60,853 bases of DNA from Leptospirales bacterium (GTDB lineage: Bacteria; Spirochaetota; Leptospiria; Leptospirales; Leptonemataceae): the NCBI GenBank assembly GCA_019694685.1, contig JAIBBM010000025.1:1-60853 (forward strand), given 5' to 3'. The notes beneath the pieces were generated by a model, which was given only the letters and a program-made list of their open reading frames with translations, was not told the origin of the DNA and did no database searches. The translations under genes were made by a program, and so were the position numbers. Positions 1-9,503 of this stretch are shown piece after piece. Numbering within the stretch: the first letter of the stretch is position 1; each line of letters starts with the position of its first letter.

Positions 1-666
1 GGTCTTGGTCTTGATGATGCCGGCAATACCATCGTGAGCGAAAATCCTGACTTGTTCCTTCGCAAAGTTGAAGAGAGCGAAGGATCGCTGGAAAGATTGC
101 AGGGGGCGCTACATGAAGCGGGTGAGATACTGGATGATCTTTCGCTTTTGAAGATTGAATACCTTGGTCATGGACTGGCCGGGGACCTTGGAACAGAAGT
201 CGAAAGGGAACTCTCCAAGAAGATTCGCGGCGCAACAAGTCTGGAAGCATTGCGTTCCGTGCTGCTCTGGTTCAACGAAGCGGCTCTAGATCGAGAGCCT
301 TCTCTTGTCGGGTTATTTGCCAGATATCGCATGGAAATGAGGCTGGGTTTGACAGATGCCGCGATCGACAGTCTACAGCGCTATGTGGAGCGCAACCATC
401 TGGACACTCGTCTGATGCTTGTTCTTGCGAAACTTCAGGCCCGCGCTGATGGAGCGACTGCGCTTGCGACTCTGGATCGCCTTCGCTTGCGCGATCCTCT
501 GAACAATCGATTTACCAGACGCTACATTCACACTCTGATCATGGTTGGCGGTTACGAGGAAGAACTCAAAACAGCAATCAATGATTGGCGAAAGAGAGTG
601 GGCAAAGGCAAGAGAGAACAGAAACTCCTGGCAGGTGTTTCCAGCCCTAGAATGACGCGCGGCTGA
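1..666 (+). CDS. TPR-like helical repeat protein, C-terminal part (5' end outside window)
   Basis: The reading frame is open from base 1, so only the C-terminal part is seen; a GTG at 34 lies inside it but need not be the start. The visible ~220 residues are almost entirely amphipathic helix, with pairs of the kind seen in tetratricopeptide repeats (for example around the segment RYVERNHLDTRLMLVLAKL). No catalytic motif, signal peptide or membrane segment is visible in this part. The last 20 bases overlap the 3' end of the convergent SDR gene on the other strand. Role unknown; a scaffold or protein-interaction function is the usual expectation for TPR-like proteins. Confidence 0.6.
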   Translation, partial: GLGLDDAGNTIVSENPDLFLRKVEESEGSLERLQGALHEAGEILDDLSLLKIEYLGHGLAGDLGTEVERELSKKIRGATSLEALRSVLLWFNEAALDREPSLVGLFARYRMEMRLGLTDAAIDSLQRYVERNHLDTRLMLVLAKLQARADGATALATLDRLRLRDPLNNRFTRRYIHTLIMVGGYEEELKTAINDWRKRVGKGKREQKLLAGVSSPRMTRG

Positions 667-1393
667 GTGCGCCGCCATCAATCACCAGGTTATGTCCGGT
701 GATGTAGCGCGCTGCGTTGCTCACAAGAAACACGGCAGCTCCAGAAACGTCCGCTGGCTCCCCGATAAAACCGAGTGGAATGGAAGCAGCGATTTGCGCC
801 GCTGTGCTCTCGTTCTGGCGGAGGTGCGCATTCATATCTGTTTTGATGAAGCCAGGAGAAATGCAGTTCACTCGAATATTTCTGCGCGCCCACTCTACCG
901 CCAGTGCCTGTGTTGTCTGGATTACACCGGCCTTGATGCTGCCATAAAAAGAAGTACCTGGCATAGCCCTCATTGCGCTTGCGGAGGAAATGTTGATGAT
1001 GCAACCTTCGCGCTTTTGCGTGGAGTAGTAAACCTGACATGCTGAGAAGAGACCTTTGAGGTTGGTTTCAAACAATGATTGCATTTCTTCGTCGCTGACT
1101 TGAGACGCGAGTGAAGAAGAAGTGATTCCAGCGTTGTTGATCAGAGCATCCACCCGGCCGTGTGTTGCTTTAATACGAAGCATGAGATCCTTGAGCATAC
1201 CTCGATCGCGAACGTCGCACGCGGACATCTGAATGGCAGGGTTGTGGCCTTGAGAGATAGATTCTGGTCTGGAAGCAGTTCCGTAGACGATCGCTCCTGC
1301 ATCTGCGAAAGCGGTGGCCATTTCTTTTCCAATGCCTCTGCTTGCTCCGGTGATGAGAACCACCTTGCCCTGGACATCAAATAGAGAGTTCAT
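647..1393 (-). CDS. SDR-family oxidoreductase (FabG-like)
   Basis: A 248-aa classical short-chain dehydrogenase/reductase, the usual length for the family. The cofactor motif TGASRGIG is at residues 15-22 and NNAG at 86-89. The catalytic residues are Ser137, Tyr150 and Lys154 (YGSIK). Arg19 in the dinucleotide loop suggests NADP(H), as in FabG. It is the last gene of a coupled operon: its ATG overlaps the stop of the CoA-transferase by four bases (ATGA). With a CoA-transferase and a ThDP enzyme upstream, the likely substrate is a 3-oxo or 3-hydroxy acyl thioester, but this is inference. Cytosolic; no signal peptide. Confidence 0.85.
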   Translation of the reverse strand: MNSLFDVQGKVVLITGASRGIGKEMATAFADAGAIVYGTASRPESISQGHNPAIQMSACDVRDRGMLKDLMLRIKATHGRVDALINNAGITSSSLASQVSDEEMQSLFETNLKGLFSACQVYYSTQKREGCIINISSASAMRAMPGTSFYGSIKAGVIQTTQALAVEWARRNIRVNCISPGFIKTDMNAHLRQNESTAAQIAASIPLGFIGEPADVSGAAVFLVSNAARYITGHNLVIDGGALSRASF

Positions 1394-2523
1394 GCTACTA
1401 CTCCTTCGTTCTGCAATTCTTCATACTCTGCTTGTGAATAGCCAAGCGTCTTAAGAATATCACGAGTATGCTCGCCACGTTCCGGTACACCGCTGCGGAT
1501 AGACACTGGCGTTTCACTTAAATGAAAAGGAGCGCCCAGTGTTTCTCCTCCTTGCGGCATGCGCTGCAATAGAGTTGGTGTGCGAAGGCGCGCGCTCGTC
1601 ATTGCTTCTGCAACTGAATTTACGCGGGATACAAGTAATTCTGCATCAATCAGCCTCTGAATAGAAGAAGAATCGCAATCAAGGAAGTAACGGGAGAGCT
1701 CTGCGATTTGCGATTCCTCCGGCATGTTCTTGATGTGTTTTCTGTCTATGTAGTTCAGGAATTTTTCATACGCCGCGTCCTCCAGCGTTCCAAGTGCGAT
1801 AAATCCTTCGCGCGTTTGATACACTCTGTATCCGGGGGCCATACCAGAAACATCCATCTTTCCTCGATCCGTATTTCCGCCTGCGAGATGTTCGGCGGCA
1901 ACCAGCGAGAGCATAGACATTGCGCCGTCAAAGAGGGATGCATTCACAAATTGCCCGCGCCCTGTTTGATGGCGCGCCAGGAGTGCTGCCAGGATTCCAC
2001 CTACAGCGCAAAAAGCACCTGCAACATCTGAAGGTTGAAATCCCGGGGGGACTGGCGTGGACGCGGTCCCCGTAGTTGCAATCAGACCTGCTTCTGCTGC
2101 AATGTTGATTTCATGCGCAGGCCGCGAGCTTTGCCCGTAACCGTACGGGGATCCATGACAGTAGACAAGGCGCGGAAAGGAATCTCGCAAATCATCGTAC
2201 GTGATTCCCAGGCGAGAAGTGGTTCCCGGAAGAAAACTTTCAATAAGAACATCTGTGTTTGCAAGTAGCTTCTTGAAGACTTCCATTCCCCTGGGTCGCT
2301 TGAGATTCAGCGAAAGGCATCGTTTGTTTCGATTGGCCAGAACGAAGATGCTTCCATCGTGGGTGCTCCCGGAAGGTGAGCCCATCTTACGCGATGGATC
2401 CGGAAGTCGCGGATTTTCGATCTTGATTACGTCAGCCCCGAGATCCGCCAGATAGGCCGCAGCCATGGGAAAAGGAAACACAGCAGATAGATCGAGGACC
2501 CGAATTCCATTCAGCGATGTCAT
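1390..2523 (-). CDS. CaiB/BaiF family (class III) CoA-transferase
   Basis: 377 aa. The N-terminus (GIRVLDLSAVFPFPMAAAYLADLGADVIKIE) is typical of family III CoA-transferases and alpha-methylacyl-CoA racemases, as is the following LNLKRPRG segment. The family moves CoA between carboxylic acids through an aspartyl-CoA intermediate or racemises 2-methylacyl-CoAs; which applies here cannot be told. It is coupled by four-base overlaps both to the ThDP enzyme upstream and to the SDR downstream, so the three products are probably made together and act in one pathway of acyl-CoA metabolism. Confidence 0.85.
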   Translation of the reverse strand: MTSLNGIRVLDLSAVFPFPMAAAYLADLGADVIKIENPRLPDPSRKMGSPSGSTHDGSIFVLANRNKRCLSLNLKRPRGMEVFKKLLANTDVLIESFLPGTTSRLGITYDDLRDSFPRLVYCHGSPYGYGQSSRPAHEINIAAEAGLIATTGTASTPVPPGFQPSDVAGAFCAVGGILAALLARHQTGRGQFVNASLFDGAMSMLSLVAAEHLAGGNTDRGKMDVSGMAPGYRVYQTREGFIALGTLEDAAYEKFLNYIDRKHIKNMPEESQIAELSRYFLDCDSSSIQRLIDAELLVSRVNSVAEAMTSARLRTPTLLQRMPQGGETLGAPFHLSETPVSIRSGVPERGEHTRDILKTLGYSQAEYEELQNEGVVA

Positions 2524-4946
2524 ATTTCCTGCCAGTTATCGGCTGCCAGTAGACTCATTCCATCGCCCGTATTGTTGTGGTTGGTGATCACAGAAAAGAA
2601 GTTCAATTGTCCAGGAGCCAGAAGCGATTCGCGGATAAAATCAGCGTCAAACGAGTAGAGATTGCGTTGCTGAACAGTGAGATCCCCTACCTTGATCTTT
2701 ACATCCGGATCCAACAAAGAAACGCATCGCATTTGTCTTCGCGCACGGTGCGACATCATTCGTTCCTGGTAGGTATTGATCAATCCAACGAGACCGTTTA
2801 TCATATAGAAGATAGTGATGTTCTTTCTAAATGCACCGGGGCGATACATATGCGCGATGTTCTCCACCATCGACGCGCGGATATCAGGCACGACCCCTCG
2901 CGCACCGTCGCCCACAAAAGCCAGAATATTTACCGGACTGGTGACTGCCAGAGCATTGACGCTTAAGAGGGCGTCTCCCATGAGTGCGCGGCCATACCAG
3001 CCTGAGAAACCAGGGCGCGTTCGAGCCACATTGCGATAACCGGAAACACCATTGCGCCCTACATCATAGACTCCGGTATAATCATATCCTTCTTTTACAA
3101 TCAGCTCTTCTACGATTTGATTGAGTTCTCTAAAGAAATAGTTCGGATGCAATGGTTGAGTCGCCACTTTGCTGACAATGTCTCCGGTAGTAAAAGGGAG
3201 TTGCTTGAGCGTTTCCTCGCGAAAGGCCCTTACTTCCGGTTTTACATTCAGCGCTCTTCGCAGCTTTCGCAGAAACTCAAGCGAATCCATAGCACACGGA
3301 AAATCAACGAAACGAGCCAGATGGGTCGGGTTTGCACTGATTTGGCCAATTCGAAGTTTGTTCTTCATGGCACTTTCGGAGAAGGGAGAATTGATCTGAC
3401 TGATCTTGCTTTTGAAGAAAAACAGAACCTGTGAGTCTTTGGGATTGAGTTTCCCGTGGTTGTGCATGTAGCGAAACGCTCGTTGTGAAAATCCATACAA
3501 CGACAGAGTCCCCAGGTATTGAGGAACAAGCTGGCCGTTCTTATATTTTGAAACATTTCCTGGTCTTGAAAGATTGTCGCATAGCGCCAGTCCGGCGGCG
3601 TCCGCAATTTCAATCGTAAGATTGTATTCTTCTTCGCTTAACTGGCCTACCTGCCAGATGATGCGCGTTTTCTCCTCATTGAGGAGGCGCACTATCTTTT
3701 CAAAATCCTGTTCCGTCTGCGGGCTTGAAGGCGCAGGCACGACTACTTTTGGTTTTGGATACAACTGATCGGCGGCCACTGACAGAGGTTGTTTGCTTTG
3801 CAGTACTTGCTGCGTTACAAAAAGGAAAACCGGGCCTTCGCCACTTTCGTAGAATTCAAAGGCGGTCTGCAGATCTGTGGCAAGTGTTTCTGAATCCTTG
3901 AGATATACAGCCGGAAGCTTTTTGGCTTTGATCACATCCATCATATTCTCTTCCTGGGTTCTTGTGCCCTGGAAAGGAAACCATGCGTCTTCACGATTTT
4001 CAGCGACTACAATGAAGCCTTTCGCTCTGGCTTCGCGCAGATTTGCGAGGGTGCCTTTGAATTCGTCAGCCATGGCACTCGTCACAACGATGAGGAAGGG
4101 TCGCGCGTAGAGTTTCCAGTTTGCCATAGCTCCGCAGGCAAGGCTGTGTTCGTTAGGACCCATAAAGCAGAACTGGTTTTGCTGGTAGAGAGCTTTCTCT
4201 ATTGTCTCGATGAGTGAAGATACAATAGACCCGGTGTAGTAATAGCAGTCCCATTCGCGTGGTTGCGATCTGTTATTTAGAAAAGCCACAAGCTCAAGGG
4301 CCAGTGTGACGTTGTCGCGATTCTTTTCTCCCCTGCGCGCGCGCGTGTTCAGGAATGTGAGCTCATAAAAATCCATGAAGCAACAGAGCAGATCAGCTCG
4401 CAGGAGAGATGTGTCCTGTGGCCGCACTCTGTACAGGTAGCGAAGAGGGGGAAGGTAGGCGCCGCCGCTTAAAAATGGAAACGCTGCCGTGTACGCGATG
4501 ATTGAATACGAAGAGCGGATCCATTCAACACCTGCAGTGCCCAGCTGACTGTAGAAATCGTCAAATGCCTGGATAAGCCCGGTCCTTTCATACGATAGAT
4601 CTCCGACTGTGGTTTCGTCGAGGACGATCATTCCGAGAGCGAATTCGCTTTCGCGGTGTTTTGCAGTGATGCGCGTGACAGCTTCCTGGAACGTTGATGC
4701 CTGGAAGACCAGAATGGGCGGGGTCGTATGCGCGAGTAGAAAACTCTGGGCTACAATTTGAGCATTTCTATACACTGGACTATCTGTAAGCCACGCCATT
4801 CTTCCGATATCGAGCTGAGTATTTTCAAAATCGCACTGAACCTGCGCGTGACCTGCTCCCGCAAGGTTCATGAAAACTCCCGCCGAGTCCTCAATGAATG
4901 CACGATCGTCGCTGATGATTAGAATTGCTAAAGGTTTGCTTCCCAT
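2520..4946 (-). CDS. Large thiamine-diphosphate-dependent enzyme homologue with unusual N-terminal extension
   Basis: 808 aa, clearly longer than ordinary acetolactate-synthase-type ThDP enzymes (about 550-600 aa). A Pyr-like domain contains the segment NEHSLACGAMA, whose Glu fits the residue that activates the cofactor. The C-terminal PP domain has GDGARG followed about 28 residues later by Asn, matching the ThDP/Mg motif GDG-x(24-30)-N. The first ~270 residues have no motif I recognise. No lipoyl or biotin attachment motif is seen. It is first in a coupled operon with a CoA-transferase and an SDR. A weak promoter-like TTGACC lies upstream (4986-4991, reverse strand). Likely carboligase or decarboxylase of a 2-oxo acid; substrate unknown. 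Confidence 0.7.
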   Translation of the reverse strand: MGSKPLAILIISDDRAFIEDSAGVFMNLAGAGHAQVQCDFENTQLDIGRMAWLTDSPVYRNAQIVAQSFLLAHTTPPILVFQASTFQEAVTRITAKHRESEFALGMIVLDETTVGDLSYERTGLIQAFDDFYSQLGTAGVEWIRSSYSIIAYTAAFPFLSGGAYLPPLRYLYRVRPQDTSLLRADLLCCFMDFYELTFLNTRARRGEKNRDNVTLALELVAFLNNRSQPREWDCYYYTGSIVSSLIETIEKALYQQNQFCFMGPNEHSLACGAMANWKLYARPFLIVVTSAMADEFKGTLANLREARAKGFIVVAENREDAWFPFQGTRTQEENMMDVIKAKKLPAVYLKDSETLATDLQTAFEFYESGEGPVFLFVTQQVLQSKQPLSVAADQLYPKPKVVVPAPSSPQTEQDFEKIVRLLNEEKTRIIWQVGQLSEEEYNLTIEIADAAGLALCDNLSRPGNVSKYKNGQLVPQYLGTLSLYGFSQRAFRYMHNHGKLNPKDSQVLFFFKSKISQINSPFSESAMKNKLRIGQISANPTHLARFVDFPCAMDSLEFLRKLRRALNVKPEVRAFREETLKQLPFTTGDIVSKVATQPLHPNYFFRELNQIVEELIVKEGYDYTGVYDVGRNGVSGYRNVARTRPGFSGWYGRALMGDALLSVNALAVTSPVNILAFVGDGARGVVPDIRASMVENIAHMYRPGAFRKNITIFYMINGLVGLINTYQERMMSHRARRQMRCVSLLDPDVKIKVGDLTVQQRNLYSFDADFIRESLLAPGQLNFFSVITNHNNTGDGMSLLAADNWQEI

Positions 4947-5069
4947 TTTTTGGCCCTGAATCTGCTATCATGGGAGAGTTTCTCTGGTCAAGCAACGAAA
5001 GTTTAACATTTCAGACTTCTTCGCGTCCTGATCTTGAAATACGGGCACGTAGTCGATGAGGTAATCCGC

Positions 5070-6326
5070 TTAGAGATCTTTTGATGTTTCCGAGGACGCA
5101 AACCAGGCGGACAGTTGCCCTTCCAGATGAATGATATTGTTTTTATTCCACTCGAGATTGTTTACGGTGCGTTCTGATTTACTAAAAGATCTTAACTTTT
5201 TCTGGTTAATAACTATTTTCGAATCGATTTCGTACACGTAGTCTCCGTTTGCGCGCATGAATCTGGCAAAACGGTCCTCCGCGAATCCGCGGTCGTGCAA
5301 TCGTGGGTCCATTGGAACACCAGATCTTTTCGCTTCTTCGCACATGCGAAGAAATTCTAGTCTGAGGTGGTTGACTGCATCCGGAGCCGCAGGAGACCCT
5401 GTGATTCCTTCTTTCTTGTTTTCTCTGTTGGCTTGAAGCAGAAGCCATGCGATTAACTGACTTGCCACAATTGCGGTTCCGGTTTGAAGTGCGGCCGCTG
5501 TCTTCTTGCTGAGAGCAACTCTAGTTTCTCCTGGTTCTATCCAGGAAACAGTGAGTAATGCATCGATTCTTCTTTTGGAGTCCGGACAGAGTTCATCATA
5601 GGATTGAGATATAGCCGCGATGGGATGGCCGGACTCTGTGGCCACGTTCATCAGAAATCCGTTCAGTTTTGCGACAGCACCGCTGTGCTGGTATTTGCCT
5701 TCCGGAAAAATGATCAGAGACTTGTTGAGTTCTCGAATGTCGCGTTCGACTGCGCTAATCGACTGTTGTGTTTCTTTCCTCGTGTATTCCAGGAATTCGC
5801 CGTACGTCATTCCGCTGATGGCTCGCCCTGAAAACCGCGAGCTTTCGTATACCTTGCGTGAGGGAACATCTCTGAATCGTCTGAACACCGGATGACAATT
5901 CATATCGCGAAAAAGTCGATTCATCTTGTTTCCAAGAATGCGCGCAAATGTTTCCGAGAAAAACCGAAGTGGCTGGAATTTTAGAAAGTCGGGAACCCAA
6001 TCTCTGTAGACATACATGCCGCTGAACAATCCGCCCTGAGCAATCACGGTTTGCGCGGGCATGGGAATTTCGCGCGAAACAAGAAGCTCGACTGCGGTGA
6101 ATGCGTCGTGAATCTTTTTGTGCGCAAATGCTATGATGGGCGACTTTGCGGAACGATTTTTCAACAATGAGCAATTGAGAATGATGACTTCAGCTACCCC
6201 GCCGGGCCTTCTAGAGAGCGCATGGATGCGCCTGGCCCAGGTGAACGAATGCTGGCCCACGGTTGCGACCAGTTCCGAGCGCCGCTTCAGATTCTTTGCT
6301 GCAATGCCCGAACACCAATCGTTCAT
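5070..6326 (-). CDS. PlsC-like glycerolipid/lysophospholipid acyltransferase
   Basis: 418 aa. The HX4D acyltransferase motif is at His69-Asp74 (HKKIHD), and FPEG at 207-210 matches the conserved acceptor-binding block of 1-acylglycerol-3-phosphate acyltransferases. The protein is longer than PlsC (~240 aa); the extra C-terminal ~150 residues are hydrophilic and unrecognised. No obvious N-terminal signal is present; such enzymes usually sit on the inner face of the cytoplasmic membrane. It lies 123 bp upstream of the ThDP/CoA-transferase/SDR operon on the same strand, so a shared role in making or attaching an unusual acyl chain is plausible but not shown. Divergent from tpx across a 64-bp promoter region. 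Confidence 0.75.
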   Translation of the reverse strand: MNDWCSGIAAKNLKRRSELVATVGQHSFTWARRIHALSRRPGGVAEVIILNCSLLKNRSAKSPIIAFAHKKIHDAFTAVELLVSREIPMPAQTVIAQGGLFSGMYVYRDWVPDFLKFQPLRFFSETFARILGNKMNRLFRDMNCHPVFRRFRDVPSRKVYESSRFSGRAISGMTYGEFLEYTRKETQQSISAVERDIRELNKSLIIFPEGKYQHSGAVAKLNGFLMNVATESGHPIAAISQSYDELCPDSKRRIDALLTVSWIEPGETRVALSKKTAAALQTGTAIVASQLIAWLLLQANRENKKEGITGSPAAPDAVNHLRLEFLRMCEEAKRSGVPMDPRLHDRGFAEDRFARFMRANGDYVYEIDSKIVINQKKLRSFSKSERTVNNLEWNKNNIIHLEGQLSAWFASSETSKDL

Positions 6327-6390
6327 AAAAAGACTGGATAATCCAGGGCCTTTTTGGGAATACTATCAAAAAAAAATTTAGGAGGGTAGC

Positions 6391-6903
6391 ATGGCTTCTG
6401 TTACACATCGAGGGAATACAATCCAGCTGGATGGTAATCTCCCCCGGCCAGGCGAAAAAGCTCCCGGCTTCAAGGTCGTTAAAGACGATCTTTCAGAAGT
6501 TGGCCTTGAGTCTTTCGCTGGCAAAGTCAAAGTGATTGTCGCGCTTCCATCTCTAGACACACCCGTATGTCAGAAAGAAACCCGTGAGTTCAATCAGAAA
6601 CTCGGTTCAATGAAGGACACAGTGGTTCTCGTAGTATCTGGAGATCTGCCGTTTGCGATGAAGAGATTCTGTTCCACAGAAGGGTTGAGCAATGTAGTGA
6701 CTGGTTCGCAGTTTCGCGACCACGCCTTTTCGCACGCTTACGGAACCTTCATCACAGAAGGCGGGCTAAAGGGATTGTCTGCGCGCGCAGTGTTCGTAGT
6801 AGATAAAAACGACACAGTGCAATATACAGAACTCGTGCCGGATATCGGTGGCGAGCCAGATTACAACGCAGTCAGCCAGGCAGTGAGCAAGCTGGTAGGT
6901 TGA
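6391..6903 (+). CDS. tpx: Thiol peroxidase Tpx
   Basis: 170 aa, the family length. It carries the diagnostic block PSLDTPVCQ with the peroxidatic Cys60 and the resolving Cys94 (RFC), in almost exactly the positions found in E. coli Tpx, so it is an atypical 2-Cys peroxiredoxin. It reduces hydroperoxides, recycled by thioredoxin. The start is supported by a strong AGGAGG Shine-Dalgarno eight bases upstream. The stop codon TGA shares its A with the ATG of the next gene (TGATG), so the following membrane protein is probably translated by re-initiation. Confidence 0.95.
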   Translation: MASVTHRGNTIQLDGNLPRPGEKAPGFKVVKDDLSEVGLESFAGKVKVIVALPSLDTPVCQKETREFNQKLGSMKDTVVLVVSGDLPFAMKRFCSTEGLSNVVTGSQFRDHAFSHAYGTFITEGGLKGLSARAVFVVDKNDTVQYTELVPDIGGEPDYNAVSQAVSKLVG

Positions 6904-7484
6904 TGACCGTTCTCTCAGATCTTCGCATGATCTTTTCGGACTGGCAGGCCGGGTTGAGAGATTTTCTCGGCCGGCCTGCTGAGCCTTCACGCTATTATTT
7001 CTTAAAGAATCATCTGCTTTTGTGCATTCACGCTCCGCTTTTTGCCGCACTTGCACCGTTGCCCTGGATTCGCGGCGGCCATTTCTCCTATTCTATGAGG
7101 CTGATTCTTCCTTTTGTTCTGCCTATCTTCTTCGTCGCGCTTGCAGCGGTTCTCGAACGGATTGCCATCTATGAAAGGGGGCCTTCGATGGAAGAGCCTC
7201 GTGGAAAGAATGCACTTCTGTATTTGACTTTGCCCGCCTGCTCTGCCGGCATTTTCTATTTCGTTCACCCGCTGCTTGGAATTCTACTGACTCTTGCTTT
7301 TGGAATGTTTTCCATCGTCGCCTGCATTCGCGCTGCCATGGAAATCTGGTCTCTTTCGTTTGACCGGGTGCTCTTTAGACTTGCAGGTGCATTTCTATTC
7401 TTGATGACTCCCGTTCTCGCTCTCCTTGCCATTCGCAACGTGCTTCAAAGCCTGGGAATTTTGAACCGTCTCATCCACGGGTAA
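6903..7484 (+). CDS. Polytopic membrane protein of unknown function
   Basis: 193 aa from the ATG at 6903, preferred over the TTG three bases earlier because it overlaps the tpx stop. Four or five hydrophobic segments are visible, roughly residues 38-55, 65-87, 105-150 (two) and 160-185, with short charged loops. The layout recalls small Yip1-type membrane proteins, but I see no decisive motif. It is sandwiched in an apparent operon between tpx and mpl: the mpl ATG follows its stop by two bases. Function unknown; a role at the cell envelope fits both neighbours. Confidence 0.7.
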   Translation: MTVLSDLRMIFSDWQAGLRDFLGRPAEPSRYYFLKNHLLLCIHAPLFAALAPLPWIRGGHFSYSMRLILPFVLPIFFVALAAVLERIAIYERGPSMEEPRGKNALLYLTLPACSAGIFYFVHPLLGILLTLAFGMFSIVACIRAAMEIWSLSFDRVLFRLAGAFLFLMTPVLALLAIRNVLQSLGILNRLIHG

Positions 7485-7486
7485 CT

Positions 7487-8887
7487 ATGAAGATTCACAT
7501 AACCGGAGTCGGCGGAGTGGCCATGGGAAATCTGGCCGCGATGTTGAAGTATATCGGTCACGATGTGACAGGTTCAGATCGCGATTTGTATCCGCCCATG
7601 TCCGAGCGCTTAAAGGAATGGAAAATTGAAGCGCATAACTTTGATTCGGCGAACGTCAAAGGAATGGATCTCTGCATCATCGGGAACGTTATTTCTCGCG
7701 GGAATCCTGAGGTGGAAGAAATTCTGAATGGCGGCATTCCGTATATGAGTCTGCCGCAAGCGTTGTATGAATTTTTCCTGAAGGGAAGGCGCGTCATTGT
7801 CGCGGCCGGCACGCACGGCAAAACAACTACAACATTCCTGACTCACTACATTCTGTCTCAGGCAGGGATCAAAGCCGGTTTGTTTGCAGGTGGAGTAAGA
7901 GCGGACGGGCACGATGGGTTTGCTCTCCCCGAGTCAGACATATTCGTCATCGAAGGGGACGAGTATGATTCTGCTTTTTTTGACAAGGGTTCAAAGTTTC
8001 TGCACTATCGTCCGCGATACCTGATACTGGGTGCGGTTGAATTTGACCATGCTGATATCTTTCGCAACTACGAGGAATACGCACTTCCATTTCGACGCCT
8101 ATTGCGGATGATCCCGTCGAACGGTCTGGTGGTTGCCAATCAGATGTCGGACGGCGTTCGTGACGTGCTTACGGACTACCGTTATTCGCCCATTGAATGG
8201 ATCGCGAATCAATCAAAGAAGGGAGTGTTCGGTTTTCACCGGCGCGCAGAAACACTGTCTCTCGATGGAATCGGGGACATACGCGGCAACAGATTGATGG
8301 GCGATTACAACGCTCGAAACGCACTGGCAGCCTCTCGCATAGCCCTCGCACTGGGTGTATCCCCGAAGCAAATTCGTGACGCAGTCGCCTCTTTTCCGGG
8401 GGTGATGCGACGCCAGCAGATTCGTCTGGAGGCAAACATAGACGGAGTGCCGGTTACTTTTATTGAAGATTTTGCGCATCATCCAACCGCGGTGTCTGAA
8501 ACAATCGATGCCGTTCGGCAAACATATCCGGATAGATCTGTTTCTGTGCTCTTTGAGCCGCGCAGTGCGACTTCTCATCGCAATGTGTTTCAGAAAGAGT
8601 ACGGCGCCGCTTTCAAGCGCGCAGACGCAGTCTACATCTGCGAAATTCACAATAAGAAGAAAGTGGGCGTGAAAGATCGCCTGGATGTGAAAAAAATCTT
8701 AGCGGGTTTGAAGGTGAAGACAAAAGAGTTTGGGCGTGACCCGGATCACCTGCTGACACGCTTCACATCCACATTCAAGGTGGGCAAAGAGGGGTCCGTG
8801 GTCCTGGTTCTTTCTAACGGCGCATTCGGAGGAATCTATCAGAAGATAGAAACATTCTTACGAGATCGTTCGCGTCGAGTTCGCTAA
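7487..8887 (+). CDS. mpl: UDP-N-acetylmuramate:L-Ala-gamma-D-Glu-meso-DAP ligase (murein recycling)
   Basis: 466 aa, a Mur-ligase family member of normal length. The N-terminus MKIHITGVGGVAMGNLA is the UDP-MurNAc-binding loop, GTHGKTTTT at 108-116 is the ATP-binding P-loop, and EGDEYDSAFFDKGSKF is the strongly conserved Mpl/MurC-type central motif. Mpl joins tripeptide recovered from old peptidoglycan directly to UDP-MurNAc, bypassing de novo synthesis. The short spacing after the membrane protein argues for co-transcription from the tpx promoter. A 12-bp palindrome CGCAGGCCTGCG follows the stop (about 8901-8912) between the convergent genes and may help terminate, although no U-tract follows. 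Confidence 0.92.
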   Translation: MKIHITGVGGVAMGNLAAMLKYIGHDVTGSDRDLYPPMSERLKEWKIEAHNFDSANVKGMDLCIIGNVISRGNPEVEEILNGGIPYMSLPQALYEFFLKGRRVIVAAGTHGKTTTTFLTHYILSQAGIKAGLFAGGVRADGHDGFALPESDIFVIEGDEYDSAFFDKGSKFLHYRPRYLILGAVEFDHADIFRNYEEYALPFRRLLRMIPSNGLVVANQMSDGVRDVLTDYRYSPIEWIANQSKKGVFGFHRRAETLSLDGIGDIRGNRLMGDYNARNALAASRIALALGVSPKQIRDAVASFPGVMRRQQIRLEANIDGVPVTFIEDFAHHPTAVSETIDAVRQTYPDRSVSVLFEPRSATSHRNVFQKEYGAAFKRADAVYICEIHNKKKVGVKDRLDVKKILAGLKVKTKEFGRDPDHLLTRFTSTFKVGKEGSVVLVLSNGAFGGIYQKIETFLRDRSRRVR

Positions 8888-8923
8888 GACTCCAGTGTCT
8901 CAAGCGCAGGCCTGCGTTATGTG

Positions 8924-9454
8924 TTAGCCGTGCATGCGTGCTTTGACTACAGAAGCATGATGCAGGCCGTGTTTGAGCGCAAATTGCGCGAAGATGCCAA
9001 GTGGCATTCCGCCCCAGAGTCCGGACAATTTGCCCAGTTCTTCTTCACTTCTTTTTCTCACCGCTGCTTTTAGAGTTTCTGCGGATGTTTCAATTTCTTG
9101 GATGAGTTCAGCTTTGCGGCCAACCGGGACTGCTCCCTGTTTTTCGTAGGATCCGTAGTCACGGATGTTTGGCCGGTTTGTGGCAGAGATGTCTTCTATG
9201 CGCAGATTTGTCTTTGGCTTGCCGCGAAGCGTGAGCAGGAAGCGCGGCGCTTTGATCCAGCGACTCATCAAACGATTGGTGCTCGCAATGTGCTTCATGT
9301 TTTTTTCAACGGTCCATCCATCTGGATTCGCGGCGCTATACAGGTACTCGTCTGGCACATCATGAAAGATCTGACAGATGGCCCGAGTGATTTCGTCGAT
9401 TTGTTGCAGGAGCTCCTGCTGGTTATTTACACTGCGTACGGCTGTATCTGGCAT
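8924..9454 (-). CDS. DinB/YfiT-like putative metalloenzyme
   Basis: About 176 aa from ATG 9454. A longer reading to 9568 would overlap the upstream gene, so the shorter start is preferred. The helical-bundle pattern, with a histidine in MKHIASTNRLM and another pair in LKHGLHHASVV near the C-terminus, matches the DinB-like four-helix fold whose three histidines usually bind a divalent metal. Family members are thiol S-transferases or uncharacterised stress proteins. It lies 49 bp downstream of a small unknown ORF on the same strand and convergent with mpl. Substrate cannot be inferred. Confidence 0.65.
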   Translation of the reverse strand: MPDTAVRSVNNQQELLQQIDEITRAICQIFHDVPDEYLYSAANPDGWTVEKNMKHIASTNRLMSRWIKAPRFLLTLRGKPKTNLRIEDISATNRPNIRDYGSYEKQGAVPVGRKAELIQEIETSAETLKAAVRKRSEEELGKLSGLWGGMPLGIFAQFALKHGLHHASVVKARMHG

Positions 9455-9503
9455 ACGTTCAATTTGATTCGATTTGAGCGGACGAAAAGCCTTTTTTTGA
9501 CGA

